Positions 8,340-17,259 of a DNA stretch of 47,168 bases are shown here, in pieces. Source of the DNA: Methanocorpusculum sp. (GTDB lineage: Archaea > Halobacteriota > Methanomicrobia > Methanomicrobiales > Methanocorpusculaceae). The translations under genes and the position numbers were made by a program. The notes under the pieces are model-generated. The model saw only the letters and a program-made list of their open reading frames with translations, searched no databases and was not told where the DNA came from. Every line of letters starts with the position of its first letter. Within the stretch, counting starts at the first letter, position 1. The stretch is from assembly GCA_029987395.1 (NCBI GenBank), contig DALTVX010000035.1, positions 1-47,168 of the forward strand, read 5' to 3'.

Positions 8340-8674
8340 ACTGCGGTCAATTTTAAAATTGCCTCAGCAATGTCCCCATTACATTCAGTAAGAGCGGCAC
8401 GTGCGGCTTCTGGAGATACCGAGGTCTGTCCGGCAACGAGCTCCACATCCGACTCAGGGATCTCGACTGCTCCCTCTTCGAAGTGAACATCGCCGGTCAG
8501 CTGATACGATGTTTGACCCTGCATGGTGATCCCGACGACCTCGGCATTTTCGAAGACATAATTTCCGGACGCTGTGTATACCACAACTTTTGAGACATCT
8601 GCGATTTCGTCCATCTTCATGCCCATCTTCTTCATCGCTGCTTTCATCTGTTTGGGATTTACTCCTGGCATCAT
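8336..8674 (-). CDS. nac: Nascent polypeptide-associated complex protein (archaeal aNAC)
   Basis: Archaeal NAC binds ribosomes as a homodimer and contacts emerging nascent chains. The 112-residue protein starts with PGVNPKQMKAAMKKMGM (4-20), a family hallmark, followed by the beta-rich NAC domain (to about 70). A C-terminal UBA domain (75-112) includes VSPEAARAALTECNGDIAEAI. Either of the two initial methionines could be the start. The gene begins 2 nt after the PUA gene ends, consistent with one operon. Confidence 0.93.
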   Translation of the reverse strand: MMPGVNPKQMKAAMKKMGMKMDEIADVSKVVVYTASGNYVFENAEVVGITMQGQTSYQLTGDVHFEEGAVEIPESDVELVAGQTSVSPEAARAALTECNGDIAEAILKLTAV

Positions 8675-8676
8675 TT

Positions 8677-9165
8677 TTAGTTCCTTCCTTGTCTAACTTT
8701 TACTGCTGTTCCGTAATTAAATCCAATCATTTCGCTTCCGGAAAGTACAGCCATACCGGTGGCAATAAGATTGTCCGATTCATCAACAACAAACACTTCG
8801 TCTTCTGCGTGAATATTTGGATCACTCGATATTACGTGTTTTGCCATCGCATTTTTGCCGTCGGCAACAAACGGTACCGCATCTTCCATGATCACGACCC
8901 GGTTTGCCGGAGTCGGCAAAAATGTATGCAGGGCCTGTGCTCCGAGATAGCCGAGCGTGAACCGGCCGTCATTTGCTCGGACGGTGACTAGCCGTTCCTT
9001 TGTGAGGTTCACATATCGTACTCGCTTTGTGGTCGAGTATGAGAACGTGACCGAATCCGGAAACAGGGCTTCTCCAGCTCCTCTTCCGAACTGGAAGTCA
9101 GCGATCCTTCGGACCCTCTGCAAACTGCCCTTCGACAAGTTCGTTAACTCTTCTGATGAAATCAT
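8677..9165 (-). CDS. PUA domain protein
   Basis: A 162-residue protein with a C-terminal PUA RNA-binding domain (about 80-160): RVVIMEDAVPFVADGKNAMAKHV followed by DEVFVVDESDNLIATGMA is the classic PUA pattern. The N-terminal part (IADFQFGRGAGEALFP) is like the pre-PUA module of archaeosine-transglycosylase-type proteins. The ATG at 9165 is preceded by AAGGA at a 7-nt spacing and is preferred over the ATG at 9228, which would lie deeper within recJ. Even so, it overlaps the recJ coding end by 68 nt. TTG codons at 9138 and 9123 are alternatives. It probably acts on tRNA or rRNA; the target is unknown. Confidence 0.8.
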   Translation of the reverse strand: MISSEELTNLSKGSLQRVRRIADFQFGRGAGEALFPDSVTFSYSTTKRVRYVNLTKERLVTVRANDGRFTLGYLGAQALHTFLPTPANRVVIMEDAVPFVADGKNAMAKHVISSDPNIHAEDEVFVVDESDNLIATGMAVLSGSEMIGFNYGTAVKVRQGRN

Positions 9166-10495
9166 GCTCGCATCCTTTGGGGATATATGCGCCGGCTGCA
9201 ATATTATGCCCTCCGCCTGCACCCCCAACCTCAGAGGCAGCTTTGACTAGGACCTCCTGCAGGTCGACCCCCTTGCGCAGGACCTTTTCATATGTACGCA
9301 TCGAGACTTTTATGAGGTCAGGCTCGTCGGTAACACTGCACATCACGAGGATAGGTTTGTCGGTGTCAAGTTTTGACAGAGCCATGCCCGCGCCGATACC
9401 GGCGATGGTATCCGGGTATTTATCACCGGTATGGATAGACTGAATCGAGCCTAGGTCATCCACTCCTTTTTCAGTGATATACTCACAGAGTTCCCGGATG
9501 ATGGATCTGTGGTGTCTGAGCATATGCTCGGCCTCTCGGTATTTTTGCCCCCGGTCGCCGAAACAGACCGCTTCACCGATTTTAGGCTTCGTCCACCTGC
9601 CGCAGGCATTCAGCATCGTTGCATATTCTGAAGCATTTCGAAGTGGTGTCTTTTCCATCTCTTTCGGGAAGAAATAATGTTCAGCAAACAACCCTTCTGT
9701 GGATTCTCCGTTTGCGATAACCTGCTCAGCGAGCGTGCTTGCAAGTGTTCGCATCTCCTCAGCGCTCAGCTCTTCCCAAATCCGTTGATCAGAAGGAGAC
9801 TGGTAGATACCGGTCCTAGAAAGCAGAGCGGCAGCTTCGGCTGGTTTTCCGGATATCCCTGGTATTCCGGGATCATCTGCGTTCGAAAGGCAGATATGGA
9901 GTGGTCTAGTTGAAAGGCCGTAACAGTTTATTCCGCGGCTGATCTTTACTTGGCCGCAGTCAGCTCCGTCCTCCGCTATCCATCTGGCAACTCCAACCAA
10001 TCCGCGATTTTCCCTCGCCATCATATCTCCGACGTTTCCCACAACAGATAGTTTTGCCAGATCCGTATTTGCCGCATCGAGCTTTCTCGCAACGAGATAG
10101 GCAATGCCCGCAGCGCTACATTTTGCGTAATCCTTTCCATAAAACTGTGTGTTGACCTGGAAGTAGTCGGTTCCGCCTGGGGCCGGTTGACTTATATGGT
10201 GGTCAAGAATGAGCACCCTTTCGGCGGAGATCCTTGCTTCTTCAAGCAAATTCTGTTGACCGCCGCCTAAATCGGTAAAGATCTTGAGAGTGTCGTCATC
10301 CGGGATATGCTTCATGGTCATCGGCTCGAGTTGGCGGACGAATACTGGTTTTACCGGGATCCCTAGTCGTGAAATTGCCATTGAGATGATAGCTTCGCTC
10401 GTGATCCCATCTGCGTCTATATGTGAGATGAGTGTGGCGGCGTCCGCTTCCTGAATTATCTTTGCGGCTCGGCTGACATCTTCAACAAATTCCAT
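9098..10495 (-). CDS. RecJ-like DHH phosphoesterase/exonuclease
   Basis: A 465-residue archaeal RecJ/Cdc45-related protein of the DHH superfamily. The first metal motif is SHIDADG (24-30) and the DHH signature lies in LILDHH (98-100). The DHHA1-like C terminus ends in a glycine-rich GGAGGGHNIAAGA substrate-binding segment. Such proteins are single-strand nucleases, and some associate with the CMG helicase or act in RNA decay. The ATG at 10495 fits the family start and leaves a 62-nt gap to the divergent nnrD. The longer frame from 10555 would run into that gene. Confidence 0.9.
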   Translation of the reverse strand: MEFVEDVSRAAKIIQEADAATLISHIDADGITSEAIISMAISRLGIPVKPVFVRQLEPMTMKHIPDDDTLKIFTDLGGGQQNLLEEARISAERVLILDHHISQPAPGGTDYFQVNTQFYGKDYAKCSAAGIAYLVARKLDAANTDLAKLSVVGNVGDMMARENRGLVGVARWIAEDGADCGQVKISRGINCYGLSTRPLHICLSNADDPGIPGISGKPAEAAALLSRTGIYQSPSDQRIWEELSAEEMRTLASTLAEQVIANGESTEGLFAEHYFFPKEMEKTPLRNASEYATMLNACGRWTKPKIGEAVCFGDRGQKYREAEHMLRHHRSIIRELCEYITEKGVDDLGSIQSIHTGDKYPDTIAGIGAGMALSKLDTDKPILVMCSVTDEPDLIKVSMRTYEKVLRKGVDLQEVLVKAASEVGGAGGGHNIAAGAYIPKGCEHDFIRRVNELVEGQFAEGPKDR

Positions 10496-10557
10496 TCTTA
10501 TCAGGTGAGTCGTGCATGGGGAAAAATCATTACCCACGCAGACCCACACTAACATAT

Positions 10558-11931
10558 ATGCGGGATCTGGTTCAGTTCGGTCTTTCTGGTGTTGTTTCAG
10601 CAGAGACTATGCGTATCGTAGATAAAAACGCCGATGATCACGGGGTCTTTGCGGCCCAGCGCATGGAGAGTGCTGGTTGCGTCCTTGCCGAAGCGGTTCG
10701 ATCTGAGGATCCAGTGTCCGTGTCGATTTTTTGCGGAACCGGAAACAACGGAGGTGATGGTTTCGTTTGTGCCCGTCATCTTGCAAAGGAATATGCAGTA
10801 AAAGTTATCGTCGTTGGTAGCTCGAAGACACCCGAGAGCCGTGCGGCATTTTTCGCACTCTCTGGATGTCCGGTTGAGATCATTTCCTCATGGTCTCTTG
10901 CGGATTTCTCTGCCGATGTCATCGTGGATGCCTTGCTTGGTACTGGTGCATCCCTGCCTCTTCGGGAGCCGTATGGTTCTCTCGTGGATATGATGAATGC
11001 GGCCAAGGGTCGTGTCCTTGCCTGTGATATGCCGACTCCGGGGGTACGTGCCAATCGGGTGATCGCTTTCCATCTGGCAAAGACCGAAGGGGCTGAGGTA
11101 TACAGTATCGGGATTCCGCTTGGGGCTGAGGTTTTCTGCGGAACGGGTGATTTTTTTTCAGTTCCGAAGAAACCGTCCGGAGCACATAAGGGTTGGGCAG
11201 GTCACGTTCTGGTTGTTGGCGGCGGGCCGTATCAGGGTGCACCGTTTCTGGCAGGGTGCGCTGCTCTTCGCTCGGGTGTGGATGTGGTTCGGGTGGCGGC
11301 TCCGGTCGATGGATTCATGCCTGATCTGATTCTCGAAAGACTACCGGGCAGCAAAGTGGGCAAAGAGCATCTGGGCGGTCTTCTCTCCCTTGCAAAAAAT
11401 GCGGATGTGGTGATTGTCGGTCCAGGCCTTGGTACCGATCCGGAAAGTCTTGAAGTAGCGGCACAGGTGGTTTCCGCTGCAAAACGCGCGGTCGTGGATG
11501 CTGATCTTCTGCGTGATCCTCTACCTAGAGCGCGCGAACAGACGATATACACTCCGCATGCAGGCGAATTTACCCGCGTGTTTTGTCCATTGCCGGAAAA
11601 ACTATCTGAACGGGCGCTCGTCGTCCGGGAAGTGGCGAAGCGTGCTGGCGGGATAATCATCCTGAAAGGAGAGACAGACATCATCTCGGATGGTTATCGA
11701 GTGAAGTTCAATCGGTCCGGTGCTCCCGGAATGACCACGGGTGGTACTGGGGATGTTCTCGCAGGAGTTTGCGGCGGCCTTCTTGCGCGGATGGATGCCT
11801 TTTCTGCGGCGTGTGCGGCTGTATATGCCGCAGGAAAAGCTGGAGAACTGGCTGATGAAGACACGGGAGACGGTTTAATCGCAAGCGATTTACTTAAGCA
11901 CCTTGCATATATTCTGTATAAGGAGATTTGA
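10558..11931 (+). CDS. nnrD: Bifunctional NAD(P)H-hydrate epimerase/dehydratase
   Basis: Repairs damaged NAD(P)H hydrates. The N-terminal YjeF_N epimerase domain (about 15-200) shows [11 protein letters not shown] (59-69) and VDALLGTG. The C-terminal ribokinase-like dehydratase domain (about 215-455) shows [29 protein letters not shown] and [11 protein letters not shown]. The 457-residue form from the ATG at 10558 removes an unlikely 14-residue extension overlapping the recJ promoter region. It has no Shine-Dalgarno and an AT-rich tract about 30 nt upstream, so a leaderless transcript is possible. ATG 10609 (MRIVDKNA) is an alternative start. It is followed by moaC in the same operon. Confidence 0.92.
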   Translation: MRDLVQFGLSGVVSAETMRIVDKNADDHGVFAAQRMESAGCVLAEAVRSEDPVSVSIFCGTGNNGGDGFVCARHLAKEYAVKVIVVGSSKTPESRAAFFALSGCPVEIISSWSLADFSADVIVDALLGTGASLPLREPYGSLVDMMNAAKGRVLACDMPTPGVRANRVIAFHLAKTEGAEVYSIGIPLGAEVFCGTGDFFSVPKKPSGAHKGWAGHVLVVGGGPYQGAPFLAGCAALRSGVDVVRVAAPVDGFMPDLILERLPGSKVGKEHLGGLLSLAKNADVVIVGPGLGTDPESLEVAAQVVSAAKRAVVDADLLRDPLPRAREQTIYTPHAGEFTRVFCPLPEKLSERALVVREVAKRAGGIIILKGETDIISDGYRVKFNRSGAPGMTTGGTGDVLAGVCGGLLARMDAFSAACAAVYAAGKAGELADEDTGDGLIASDLLKHLAYILYKEI

Positions 11932-11932
11932 A

Positions 11933-12409
11933 ATGCCTATTTTTACTCATCTGAATGAAAATAATGAGGTCCACATGGTCGATGTGACGTCAAAGCCCGA
12001 TGTTTCCCGTGAAGCTACCGCAAAGGGGAGGATATATCTGCGGTCCGAGACGCTTGCGGCAATTGCCGATGGAAAAGCCGTGAAGGGAAACGTTCTTGCT
12101 ACTGCTCAGGTTGCCGGAACGCTTGCAGTAAAACAGACATGGGCCCTGATCCCGATGTGCCACCCACTCCCCGTTGGCGGTGTGAGCATCTGGTTTGAAC
12201 AGACGAACGATTACATCGAAGCGTTCTGCCGTGTGAAGACCTATGGTAAAACAGGAATCGAAATGGAAGCTCTGACCGGAGTTTCTCTCGCACTATTAAC
12301 GATCTGGGACATGGTCAAGTCCGCCGAGAAGGATGAAGCCGGCCAGTATCCTGTTACTCGCATCGAAGCGATCCAAGTCGTGGAAAAAATCAAGGGCAGC
12401 CCTGAGTGA
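11933..12409 (+). CDS. moaC: Cyclic pyranopterin monophosphate synthase MoaC
   Basis: MoaC completes the cyclisation of the GTP-derived intermediate to cPMP in molybdopterin/tungstopterin biosynthesis, needed in methanogens for formylmethanofuran and formate dehydrogenases. The 158-residue length is standard. MVDVTSK (15-21), the PMCHPLP loop (74-80) and [11 protein letters not shown] carry the expected substrate-binding and catalytic residues. The start at 11933 lies one base after the nnrD stop and follows a clear AGGAG at 11921-11925. An upstream in-frame ATG at 11903 lies inside nnrD and is unlikely. Confidence 0.95.
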   Translation: MPIFTHLNENNEVHMVDVTSKPDVSREATAKGRIYLRSETLAAIADGKAVKGNVLATAQVAGTLAVKQTWALIPMCHPLPVGGVSIWFEQTNDYIEAFCRVKTYGKTGIEMEALTGVSLALLTIWDMVKSAEKDEAGQYPVTRIEAIQVVEKIKGSPE

Positions 12410-12546
12410 TCGTCTCCCTGATCATCAGGGATTATTTATACTACATAGCTCCTATAATATAGAGTTTACAGCTAGCCGTATCCTGATACGGTCTGTATAT
12501 CACAGGAATGTAGCCTAGATGGCTGAACCTGAGGTGAAACCAACAT
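12410..12546 (+). promoter_or_regulatory. L15e leader with two hairpins
   Basis: Immediately after moaC a perfect inverted repeat CCCTGAT/ATCAGGG (12416-12430) followed by AT-rich sequence may end the upstream transcript. TATA-like tracts follow at 12433-12440 and 12453-12461. A second perfect hairpin, CCGTATC/GATACGG (12476-12491, 2-nt loop), lies in the likely leader. A good Shine-Dalgarno GAGGTGA (12531-12537) stands 9 nt before the L15e ATG. The hairpin position is suitable for leader-based control, but that is inference. Confidence 0.45.
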
Positions 12547-13131
12547 ATGTCGAAATCAATGTATGGATATGTCCGTGACGCGTGGAAGAAGCCCGCTGAG
12601 TCCGGAGTAAAGAGACTCCTTTGGGAGAGAATGCAGACATGGCGCCGTCAGGGTGCCGTTGTTCGACTTGAGCGTCCGACCCGTATCGATAGAGCACGGG
12701 AACTCGGATATAAAGCAAAACAGGGCATTATTGTTGTTCGTGCATCCATCCGCCGCGGTGGCCGCAGAAAATCGAGATACATCCGTGGACGCAGAACCAA
12801 CCGTATGGGAATGCGCAAAGCAACCCCCGGCAAGAACCTGCAGTCTATCGCAGAAGAGCGCGCAGGAACCCGCTACCCGAACATGGAAGTGTTAAACTCC
12901 TACTGGGTCGGTCAGGACGGAAAGAGCAAATACTATGAGATCATCCTCGTTGACAGAAACAGCCCGTCTGTTCTCGCCGACAAGAATCTCGCATGGGTTG
13001 GAACCACCCGTGGACGTGTGTACCGTGGAAAGACCTCCTCGGGAAGAAAGGGACGCGGACTCCACAACCGTGGAACCGGAACTGAAAAGTGCCGGCCAAG
13101 TCTCACCTCCCATAAGAACCTGGGTAAATAA
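12547..13131 (+). CDS. rpl15e: Ribosomal protein L15e
   Basis: A 194-residue archaeal/eukaryotic 50S protein with no bacterial counterpart. It is strongly basic, with family patterns [12 protein letters not shown] (5-16), [46 protein letters not shown] and a C-terminal [15 protein letters not shown]. Codon use looks more biased than in flanking genes, as expected for a highly expressed gene. A T-run at 13143-13149 may separate it from rnp3, although readthrough into the cluster is plausible. Confidence 0.97.
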   Translation: MSKSMYGYVRDAWKKPAESGVKRLLWERMQTWRRQGAVVRLERPTRIDRARELGYKAKQGIIVVRASIRRGGRRKSRYIRGRRTNRMGMRKATPGKNLQSIAEERAGTRYPNMEVLNSYWVGQDGKSKYYEIILVDRNSPSVLADKNLAWVGTTRGRVYRGKTSSGRKGRGLHNRGTGTEKCRPSLTSHKNLGK

Positions 13132-13149
13132 CCCTGTTCTCATTTTTTT
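13122..13149 (+). terminator. Short hairpin plus T-run after L15e
   Basis: GGGT/ACCC arms spanning the L15e stop codon are followed by seven T at 13143-13149, just before the rnp3 start. Oligo-T is the main archaeal termination signal, so partial termination here would keep L15e expression above the downstream RNase P genes. Confidence 0.4.
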
Positions 13150-13155
13150 CACATC

Positions 13156-13800
13156 ATGACAACAGACGCATGCGTGTATGCGAATGAATCATCACACACA
13201 ACGCTTCGTCGATTTGCTTTGACCGCCGCTTCCTGCGGTTTTTCCCGTATCATCGCCTGTGATCCAATCGAGGATGTCTCAGAGTATGCCGGCGTTTCTA
13301 TCCAAAAAGGTAAATTGATCGGCAAGCTGAATGGAAAGGCATTCTTTGATGCGGTAAAAAAGACTCCTGCCGGAACCGTCGTGTTCGTGCAGGTCGGCGA
13401 AAACAATTTCAATCGTACGGCGATCACCACTAAAGGTGTACATCTTCTGACTGGTATTGCGGATCTCCCAAAAGGCGGGTTCGATCATATCGTTGCAAAG
13501 ATGGCGGCGCAGCATAACACCGGGGTCATTCTGGATTTTTCCCGAATCATTGACCCAAAGACTCGGCGAACAGCCCTGTCTCGGTATGTCGAGATCCTTG
13601 CATTTCATCGTAAATATCAGTTCCCGCTTCTTATCGCAAGCGGTGCCTCTGAATGTCTCGGTCAGAAAAATATCACGGAGATTGTTGCTCTTGCTGCTCT
13701 TTTTGGCATGACTCGTTCAGAGGTCGAAACATCTCTGAACTCTATTGACGGTATTCTTTACCCAAAAAAGACGGTCGAGATCGTGGAGGCAGGACAATGA
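13156..13800 (+). CDS. rnp3: RNase P protein component 3 (Rpp30)
   Basis: A 214-residue protein subunit of archaeal RNase P, related to Rpp30/Rpp1, with a TIM-barrel-like PHP fold that pairs with Pop5 to stabilise the RNA's catalytic domain. Visible family patterns are LRRFALTAASCGF near the N terminus, the central FDHIVAKMAAQHNTGVILDFSRI, and a C-terminal PLLIASGASE segment followed by ALAALFGM. It overlaps rnp2 by 4 nt, as in many archaea, matching the physical Rpp30-Pop5 partnership. Confidence 0.92.
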   Translation: MTTDACVYANESSHTTLRRFALTAASCGFSRIIACDPIEDVSEYAGVSIQKGKLIGKLNGKAFFDAVKKTPAGTVVFVQVGENNFNRTAITTKGVHLLTGIADLPKGGFDHIVAKMAAQHNTGVILDFSRIIDPKTRRTALSRYVEILAFHRKYQFPLLIASGASECLGQKNITEIVALAALFGMTRSEVETSLNSIDGILYPKKTVEIVEAGQ

Positions 13801-14240
13801 GCGTCCTTCCTCCAACACTTCGCGAGAACTGGCGTTATGTCCTCTTTCGGGTCATCACTGAGGTGGACCCGACCCAAAAGGATATCTATCGAATCTTGGC
13901 AGACTCGGTCACCTCACTATTCGGAGACGTTGGAGCTGCAAAGATGCACCCCGCGGTCGTCTGGTCTGAAGGGGAGTATGCCATTGCCCGGTGTTCTCGC
14001 GGATATGAAGAGTCTCTTATCGCTTCACTGACGGTGATTACTAAGATCTGCGGCGAACCGGTTGCATTTCGATCTATCGCCACATCGGGCACTATCCTCT
14101 CACTGAAAAAGAAGGTCATTCCCGAGATCGCTGATGATACCACATATTCGGGGTATCTGTGTGCAGGTAAGAAGGTTGATAATCTCTCAAAAGAGAATGG
14201 GCATAGATATCTAACTAGAGATGATATAATTAAGGAGTAA
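13797..14240 (+). CDS. rnp2: RNase P protein component 2 (Pop5)
   Basis: A 147-residue Pop5-like RNase P subunit. Family signatures are [16 protein letters not shown] (3-18), [19 protein letters not shown] and [24 protein letters not shown], which form the RRM-like ferredoxin fold. It forms a heterotetramer with Rpp30 and is placed directly downstream of it with a 4-nt overlap. psmA starts 2 nt after its stop, so the RNase P and proteasome genes appear co-transcribed. Confidence 0.92.
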   Translation: MSVLPPTLRENWRYVLFRVITEVDPTQKDIYRILADSVTSLFGDVGAAKMHPAVVWSEGEYAIARCSRGYEESLIASLTVITKICGEPVAFRSIATSGTILSLKKKVIPEIADDTTYSGYLCAGKKVDNLSKENGHRYLTRDDIIKE

Positions 14241-14242
14241 AA

Positions 14243-15061
14243 ATGCAGCCACAACAATATCAAATGGGCGGATATGATCGTGCCATCACGATGTTCTCCC
14301 CCGATGGACGTCTGTATCAGGTCGAATACGCTCGTGAAGCGGTCAAACGGGGGACGACTGCGGTCGGGATCAAATGTAAAACAGGAGTTGTACTTCTCGT
14401 TGATAAACGAGTGAACTCTCGTCTTCTGGAACCCTCCTCGATCGAAAAGATCTTCCGGATCGATGAACACATCGCTGTCGCATCTTCGGGTCTTGTCGGT
14501 GACGCACGGATCCTTGTTGATCGTGCTCGTGTCGAGTCCCAAATCAATAGAGTCAGCTACGGCGAACCGATCGATGTGGAGACTCTTGCAAAGAAACTTT
14601 GTGATCACATGCAGAGCTACACTCTGTTTGGCGGAGCACGTCCCTACGGTACGGCACTTCTGATTGCCGGGGCGGAGTCCTCCCCAAGTGGACCAAAGTA
14701 TCATCTCTTCGAGACCGATCCTTCAGGTACCCTTCTGGAATATTCTGCCACCGGTATCGGTATTGGCAGACCCGCTGTCATAAAACTTTTCGAGCAGGAA
14801 TACAAAGAAAGTCTCTCCGCTGAAGAGGCAGTTCAGCTCGGCATGAAGGCCCTGCATACCGCCACCGAAGGTAAGTTCGATATGAACACCGTCGAGATCG
14901 GTATCGCCGGCGAATATTCAAAGAAGTCCTCCTCCAAAAAGGAGAGCGAGAGTCCGAACGGAACTAAAATATCGACCCTCTCATTCAGAAAACTGAATGC
15001 GGATGAATTAAAGGCAGCTGTTGCCAAATTTTCCAAGACAACTTCTGCGAAAAAGGAGTGA
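14243..15061 (+). CDS. psmA: Proteasome subunit alpha
   Basis: The structural subunit of the outer rings of the archaeal 20S proteasome, gating entry to the chamber. The N terminus has [25 protein letters not shown] (9-33), the alpha-subunit signature, and lacks the beta-subunit propeptide and catalytic threonine. The 272-residue length exceeds the usual 240-250 because of a lysine/serine-rich tail (SSKKESES then SKTTSAKKE) that is probably flexible on the outer surface. It belongs to the RNase P-proteasome-SBDS run, with SBDS 9 nt downstream. Confidence 0.97.
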   Translation: MQPQQYQMGGYDRAITMFSPDGRLYQVEYAREAVKRGTTAVGIKCKTGVVLLVDKRVNSRLLEPSSIEKIFRIDEHIAVASSGLVGDARILVDRARVESQINRVSYGEPIDVETLAKKLCDHMQSYTLFGGARPYGTALLIAGAESSPSGPKYHLFETDPSGTLLEYSATGIGIGRPAVIKLFEQEYKESLSAEEAVQLGMKALHTATEGKFDMNTVEIGIAGEYSKKSSSKKESESPNGTKISTLSFRKLNADELKAAVAKFSKTTSAKKE

Positions 15062-15070
15062 GTTTATCAA

Positions 15071-15772
15071 ATGATTTCCCTTGATGATTCAGTAACTGCC
15101 CGTCTGGAATCACACGGACTGAAATTTGAGTTGTTGGTCGACCCTGAGCTTGCCGATAAGATGCGGCACGGAGCAGACTATGACATAGAAGATATTGTTG
15201 CAGCGATGTATGTATATGAAAACGCTTCACGCGGAGATAAGTCTCCTGACGAAGATCTGCTGAAAGTGTTCAAGACCACCGAGTTTTCGGAGGTCGCAAA
15301 ACATATCATTCTGAAAGGCGAAATCCATCTGACGACTGAGCAGCGGCGTCATCTGATAGAGGAAAAACGCAGACGCGTTATCTCCTTCATCGCACGAAAT
15401 GCTGTGAATCCTCAAACAGGCCTCCCCCATCCACTCATGCGGATCGAAATGGCTCTAGAACAGGTCAGGATAAATTACGATCCGTTCAAGTCGGTGGACG
15501 ATCTGGTGAAAGAGACCGTAAAAGCGTTGCGCCCCATCCTTCCGATTCGGTTCGAAGAACGGCGTATCGCCGCCAAGTTCCCGATGGACTTTGCGGCAAA
15601 AGCGTACGCGTCCATCTCCAGCGCGCCTTATGTCACAATGGACAAAAACGAATGGCAGAGTGATGGATCATGGATATGTGTCGTGACGATTCCGGCCGGC
15701 ATGCAGGAAGAGTTCTTCAATTTGGCAAACGCTGCGGCGAAAGGTGATGCTGAACTCAAGATACTTGAGTAA
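15071..15772 (+). CDS. Ribosome maturation protein SBDS
   Basis: A 233-residue orthologue of SBDS/Sdo1, which helps release aIF6 from the large ribosomal subunit. The N-terminal FYSH domain (about 1-90) includes DEDLLKVFKTTEFSEVAKHIILKGEIHLTTEQR. The helical middle domain shows ISFIARNAVNPQTGLPHP, and the C-terminal ferredoxin-like domain ends in EEFFNLANAAAKGDAELKIL. In many archaea the exosome genes rrp4-rrp41-rrp42 follow SBDS. Here a 59-nt gap leads straight to L37Ae. Confidence 0.95.
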   Translation: MISLDDSVTARLESHGLKFELLVDPELADKMRHGADYDIEDIVAAMYVYENASRGDKSPDEDLLKVFKTTEFSEVAKHIILKGEIHLTTEQRRHLIEEKRRRVISFIARNAVNPQTGLPHPLMRIEMALEQVRINYDPFKSVDDLVKETVKALRPILPIRFEERRIAAKFPMDFAAKAYASISSAPYVTMDKNEWQSDGSWICVVTIPAGMQEEFFNLANAAAKGDAELKILE

Positions 15773-15831
15773 CGCATACTATTAAAACAACTAAGAACGA
15801 ATATTACTAGATATTTCTGGAGGAATAAAAA

Positions 15832-16116
15832 ATGGCATCTAAGAGTAAACATGTTGCAAAAGGACGCGTCACCGGCAGTGCCGGACGCTATGGTCCAAGA
15901 TACGGTCGTTTTGTCCGCAAAATAGTCAATGAGAGTGAAAAGATCTCCCGCGCGAAGCACCTGTGCCCAATGTGCGATACGGTCGCTGTAAAGCGTATCG
16001 GTACCGGCATCTGGGAATGCAGAAAATGCGGATACAAATATGCAGGCGGCGCCTACGTCCCGCAGACCCCCGGCCTTAAGGTCGTTCTTCGTGCCATCGA
16101 GACCAAAGGAGTATAA
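15832..16116 (+). CDS. rpl37ae: Ribosomal protein L37Ae
   Basis: A 94-residue zinc-binding large-subunit protein. The N terminus is basic ([20 protein letters not shown]). A four-cysteine ribbon CPMC...CRKC (around residues 44-64) binds zinc, followed by [19 protein letters not shown] Shine-Dalgarno (15820-15824) precedes the start, and the AT-rich gap 15773-15819 probably holds a promoter. It is followed by rpoP after 4 nt. Confidence 0.96.
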   Translation: MASKSKHVAKGRVTGSAGRYGPRYGRFVRKIVNESEKISRAKHLCPMCDTVAVKRIGTGIWECRKCGYKYAGGAYVPQTPGLKVVLRAIETKGV

Positions 16117-16120
16117 CCTA

Positions 16121-16252
16121 ATGGTTGCTTATAAGTGTGCCCGCTGTAAAAATTTGGTTGACATCGGCACGAACATCCGTTGTCCCTTCTGCGGTCACCG
16201 TATTCTTTTCAAAGCCCGCGGAGCTGGCACGAGAGAACTTAAAGCCAGATGA
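16121..16252 (+). CDS. rpoP: RNA polymerase subunit P (Rpo12)
   Basis: A 43-residue zinc-ribbon subunit of archaeal RNA polymerase, equivalent to eukaryotic Rpb12. CARC (6-9) and [13 protein letters not shown] (21-33) are the signature: the CxxC pairs bind zinc and the C-terminal HRILFKAR docks onto the Rpo3/Rpo10 platform. The ATG at 16121 is 4 nt after the L37Ae stop. Its stop overlaps the Brix gene start by 4 nt. The longer frame from 16040 lies inside L37Ae and is not real. Confidence 0.95.
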   Translation: MVAYKCARCKNLVDIGTNIRCPFCGHRILFKARGAGTRELKAR

Positions 16253-16650
16253 CTATCGTAACTTCATCGCGCAAACCGGTTGCGGAGGTCCGAAAACTAG
16301 CAAAGGAGATTGCCTTTGCTCTGGACTTACCGTATGTTCAGCGTGGTAAATCAGGTATTCATGATATAGGGGGAGATGATCCCCGTGTTATTTTTCTATC
16401 GGGCTCGAAACGGCAAGGTCCAGTATTTGATCTGATGTTCAATGGCTCCTTGGTTTTCTCTATGCTGATAACCAAGGTGATAGAGTCCGAACGTACCGGA
16501 CTGTTTACCAAAGGTTTTCTCACCCGGGAAAAAGACCTGTTCGATCACCTCTCGCCGCATGTTCCCATCACCTATGATGAGACTGCTGACGGTCCGATCG
16601 TTTTTTGCGGCACTCAGAAAAGACAGTACGTTTTGCAGGTCATGGTATGA
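16249..16650 (+). CDS. Brix domain ribosome-biogenesis protein
   Basis: A 133-residue archaeal Brix/Imp4-like protein. TIVTSSRKP (2-10), [12 protein letters not shown] and [13 protein letters not shown], with a nearby FLTREKDLF, are typical of the short single-domain archaeal form thought to chaperone rRNA folding during subunit assembly. It is shorter than many family members (about 150-160), with the loss in the C-terminal half. ATGA overlaps couple it to both rpoP and pcc1. Confidence 0.88.
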   Translation: MTIVTSSRKPVAEVRKLAKEIAFALDLPYVQRGKSGIHDIGGDDPRVIFLSGSKRQGPVFDLMFNGSLVFSMLITKVIESERTGLFTKGFLTREKDLFDHLSPHVPITYDETADGPIVFCGTQKRQYVLQVMV

Positions 16651-16877
16651 ACCATACTGCAAACTTTGTCTTTGAAACCCCATTTGCAGCGAAATTGTAT
16701 GAAGTTCTTGCCCCGGAGATTGCCAGTGATCCCGGGGAAAAATCCAACATGCGGCTCACCCGCGATGACTCTTCCGTGTATCTCTTTGTAGAAGCGGAGG
16801 ATGCAGCGTCCCTTCGGGCGTCCCTCAATATGTGGCTGCGGTTGGTCAATGTATCCCATGAAGTATTGGAGTTGTAA
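16647..16877 (+). CDS. KEOPS complex subunit Pcc1
   Basis: A 76-residue Pcc1 homologue, the dimerisation subunit of KEOPS, which makes t6A37 in ANN-decoding tRNAs. The small alpha-beta fold shows the family pattern ending in SLRASLNMWLRLVNVSHEVLEL (about 55-76). The ATG at 16647 overlaps the Brix stop as ATGA. A longer frame from 16605 lies within Brix. pfdB starts 3 nt after the stop, the usual archaeal order. Confidence 0.88.
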   Translation: MNHTANFVFETPFAAKLYEVLAPEIASDPGEKSNMRLTRDDSSVYLFVEAEDAASLRASLNMWLRLVNVSHEVLEL

Positions 16878-16880
16878 AAA

Positions 16881-17258
16881 ATGACAGCACCCCAGCAGAC
16901 GGCGGGTATCCCGCCCCAGATTCAGCAGCAGCTTGGAATGTTCCAGCAGATCCAGCAGCAGCTTCAACAGGTATCGTCCCAGAAAATGCAGTATGAGATG
17001 ACGCTCCGTGAAACGAAGCGTGCCCTTGAGGAGGTCGAGTCCACGCCGGATGAAGCAGTGATTTTCTCAGCAGTAGGTTCAATCCTCATTCAGAAAGAGA
17101 AGGGCGTCGTGAAAACAGAACTTGAGGAGAAGATCGATTCTCTTGAACTTCGCGTCAGTTCTATGGACAAGCAGGAAAAGGCTATGACCACAAAAGCGAC
17201 TCAGCTCCAGAAGCAGATCCAGGAAGCCATCAGCACTGGTGTTCCGACTGCTCAGTAA
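16881..17258 (+). CDS. pfdB: Prefoldin subunit beta
   Basis: A 125-residue beta subunit of the jellyfish-shaped chaperone prefoldin, which hands unfolded proteins to the thermosome. Two coiled-coil helices (about 10-55 and 80-120) flank a beta hairpin containing EEVESTPDEAVIFSAVGSILIQKEKG (51-75). The N-terminal proline/glutamine-rich stretch (TAPQQTAGIPPQIQQQ) is somewhat longer than usual. It is the last gene of the L37Ae-to-prefoldin run and ends at a T-run. Confidence 0.95.
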   Translation: MTAPQQTAGIPPQIQQQLGMFQQIQQQLQQVSSQKMQYEMTLRETKRALEEVESTPDEAVIFSAVGSILIQKEKGVVKTELEEKIDSLELRVSSMDKQEKAMTTKATQLQKQIQEAISTGVPTAQ

Positions 17259-17259
17259 C

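Noticed and set aside
12519..12578. Mini open frame overlapping the L15e start
   Set aside because: It has no ribosome-binding site and overlaps L15e in another frame; it is likely fortuitous.
13886..14704. A 272-codon minus-strand frame across rnp2 and psmA
   Set aside because: Both plus-strand genes are unmistakable. The antisense product shows no motif and is explained by codon bias of the real genes.
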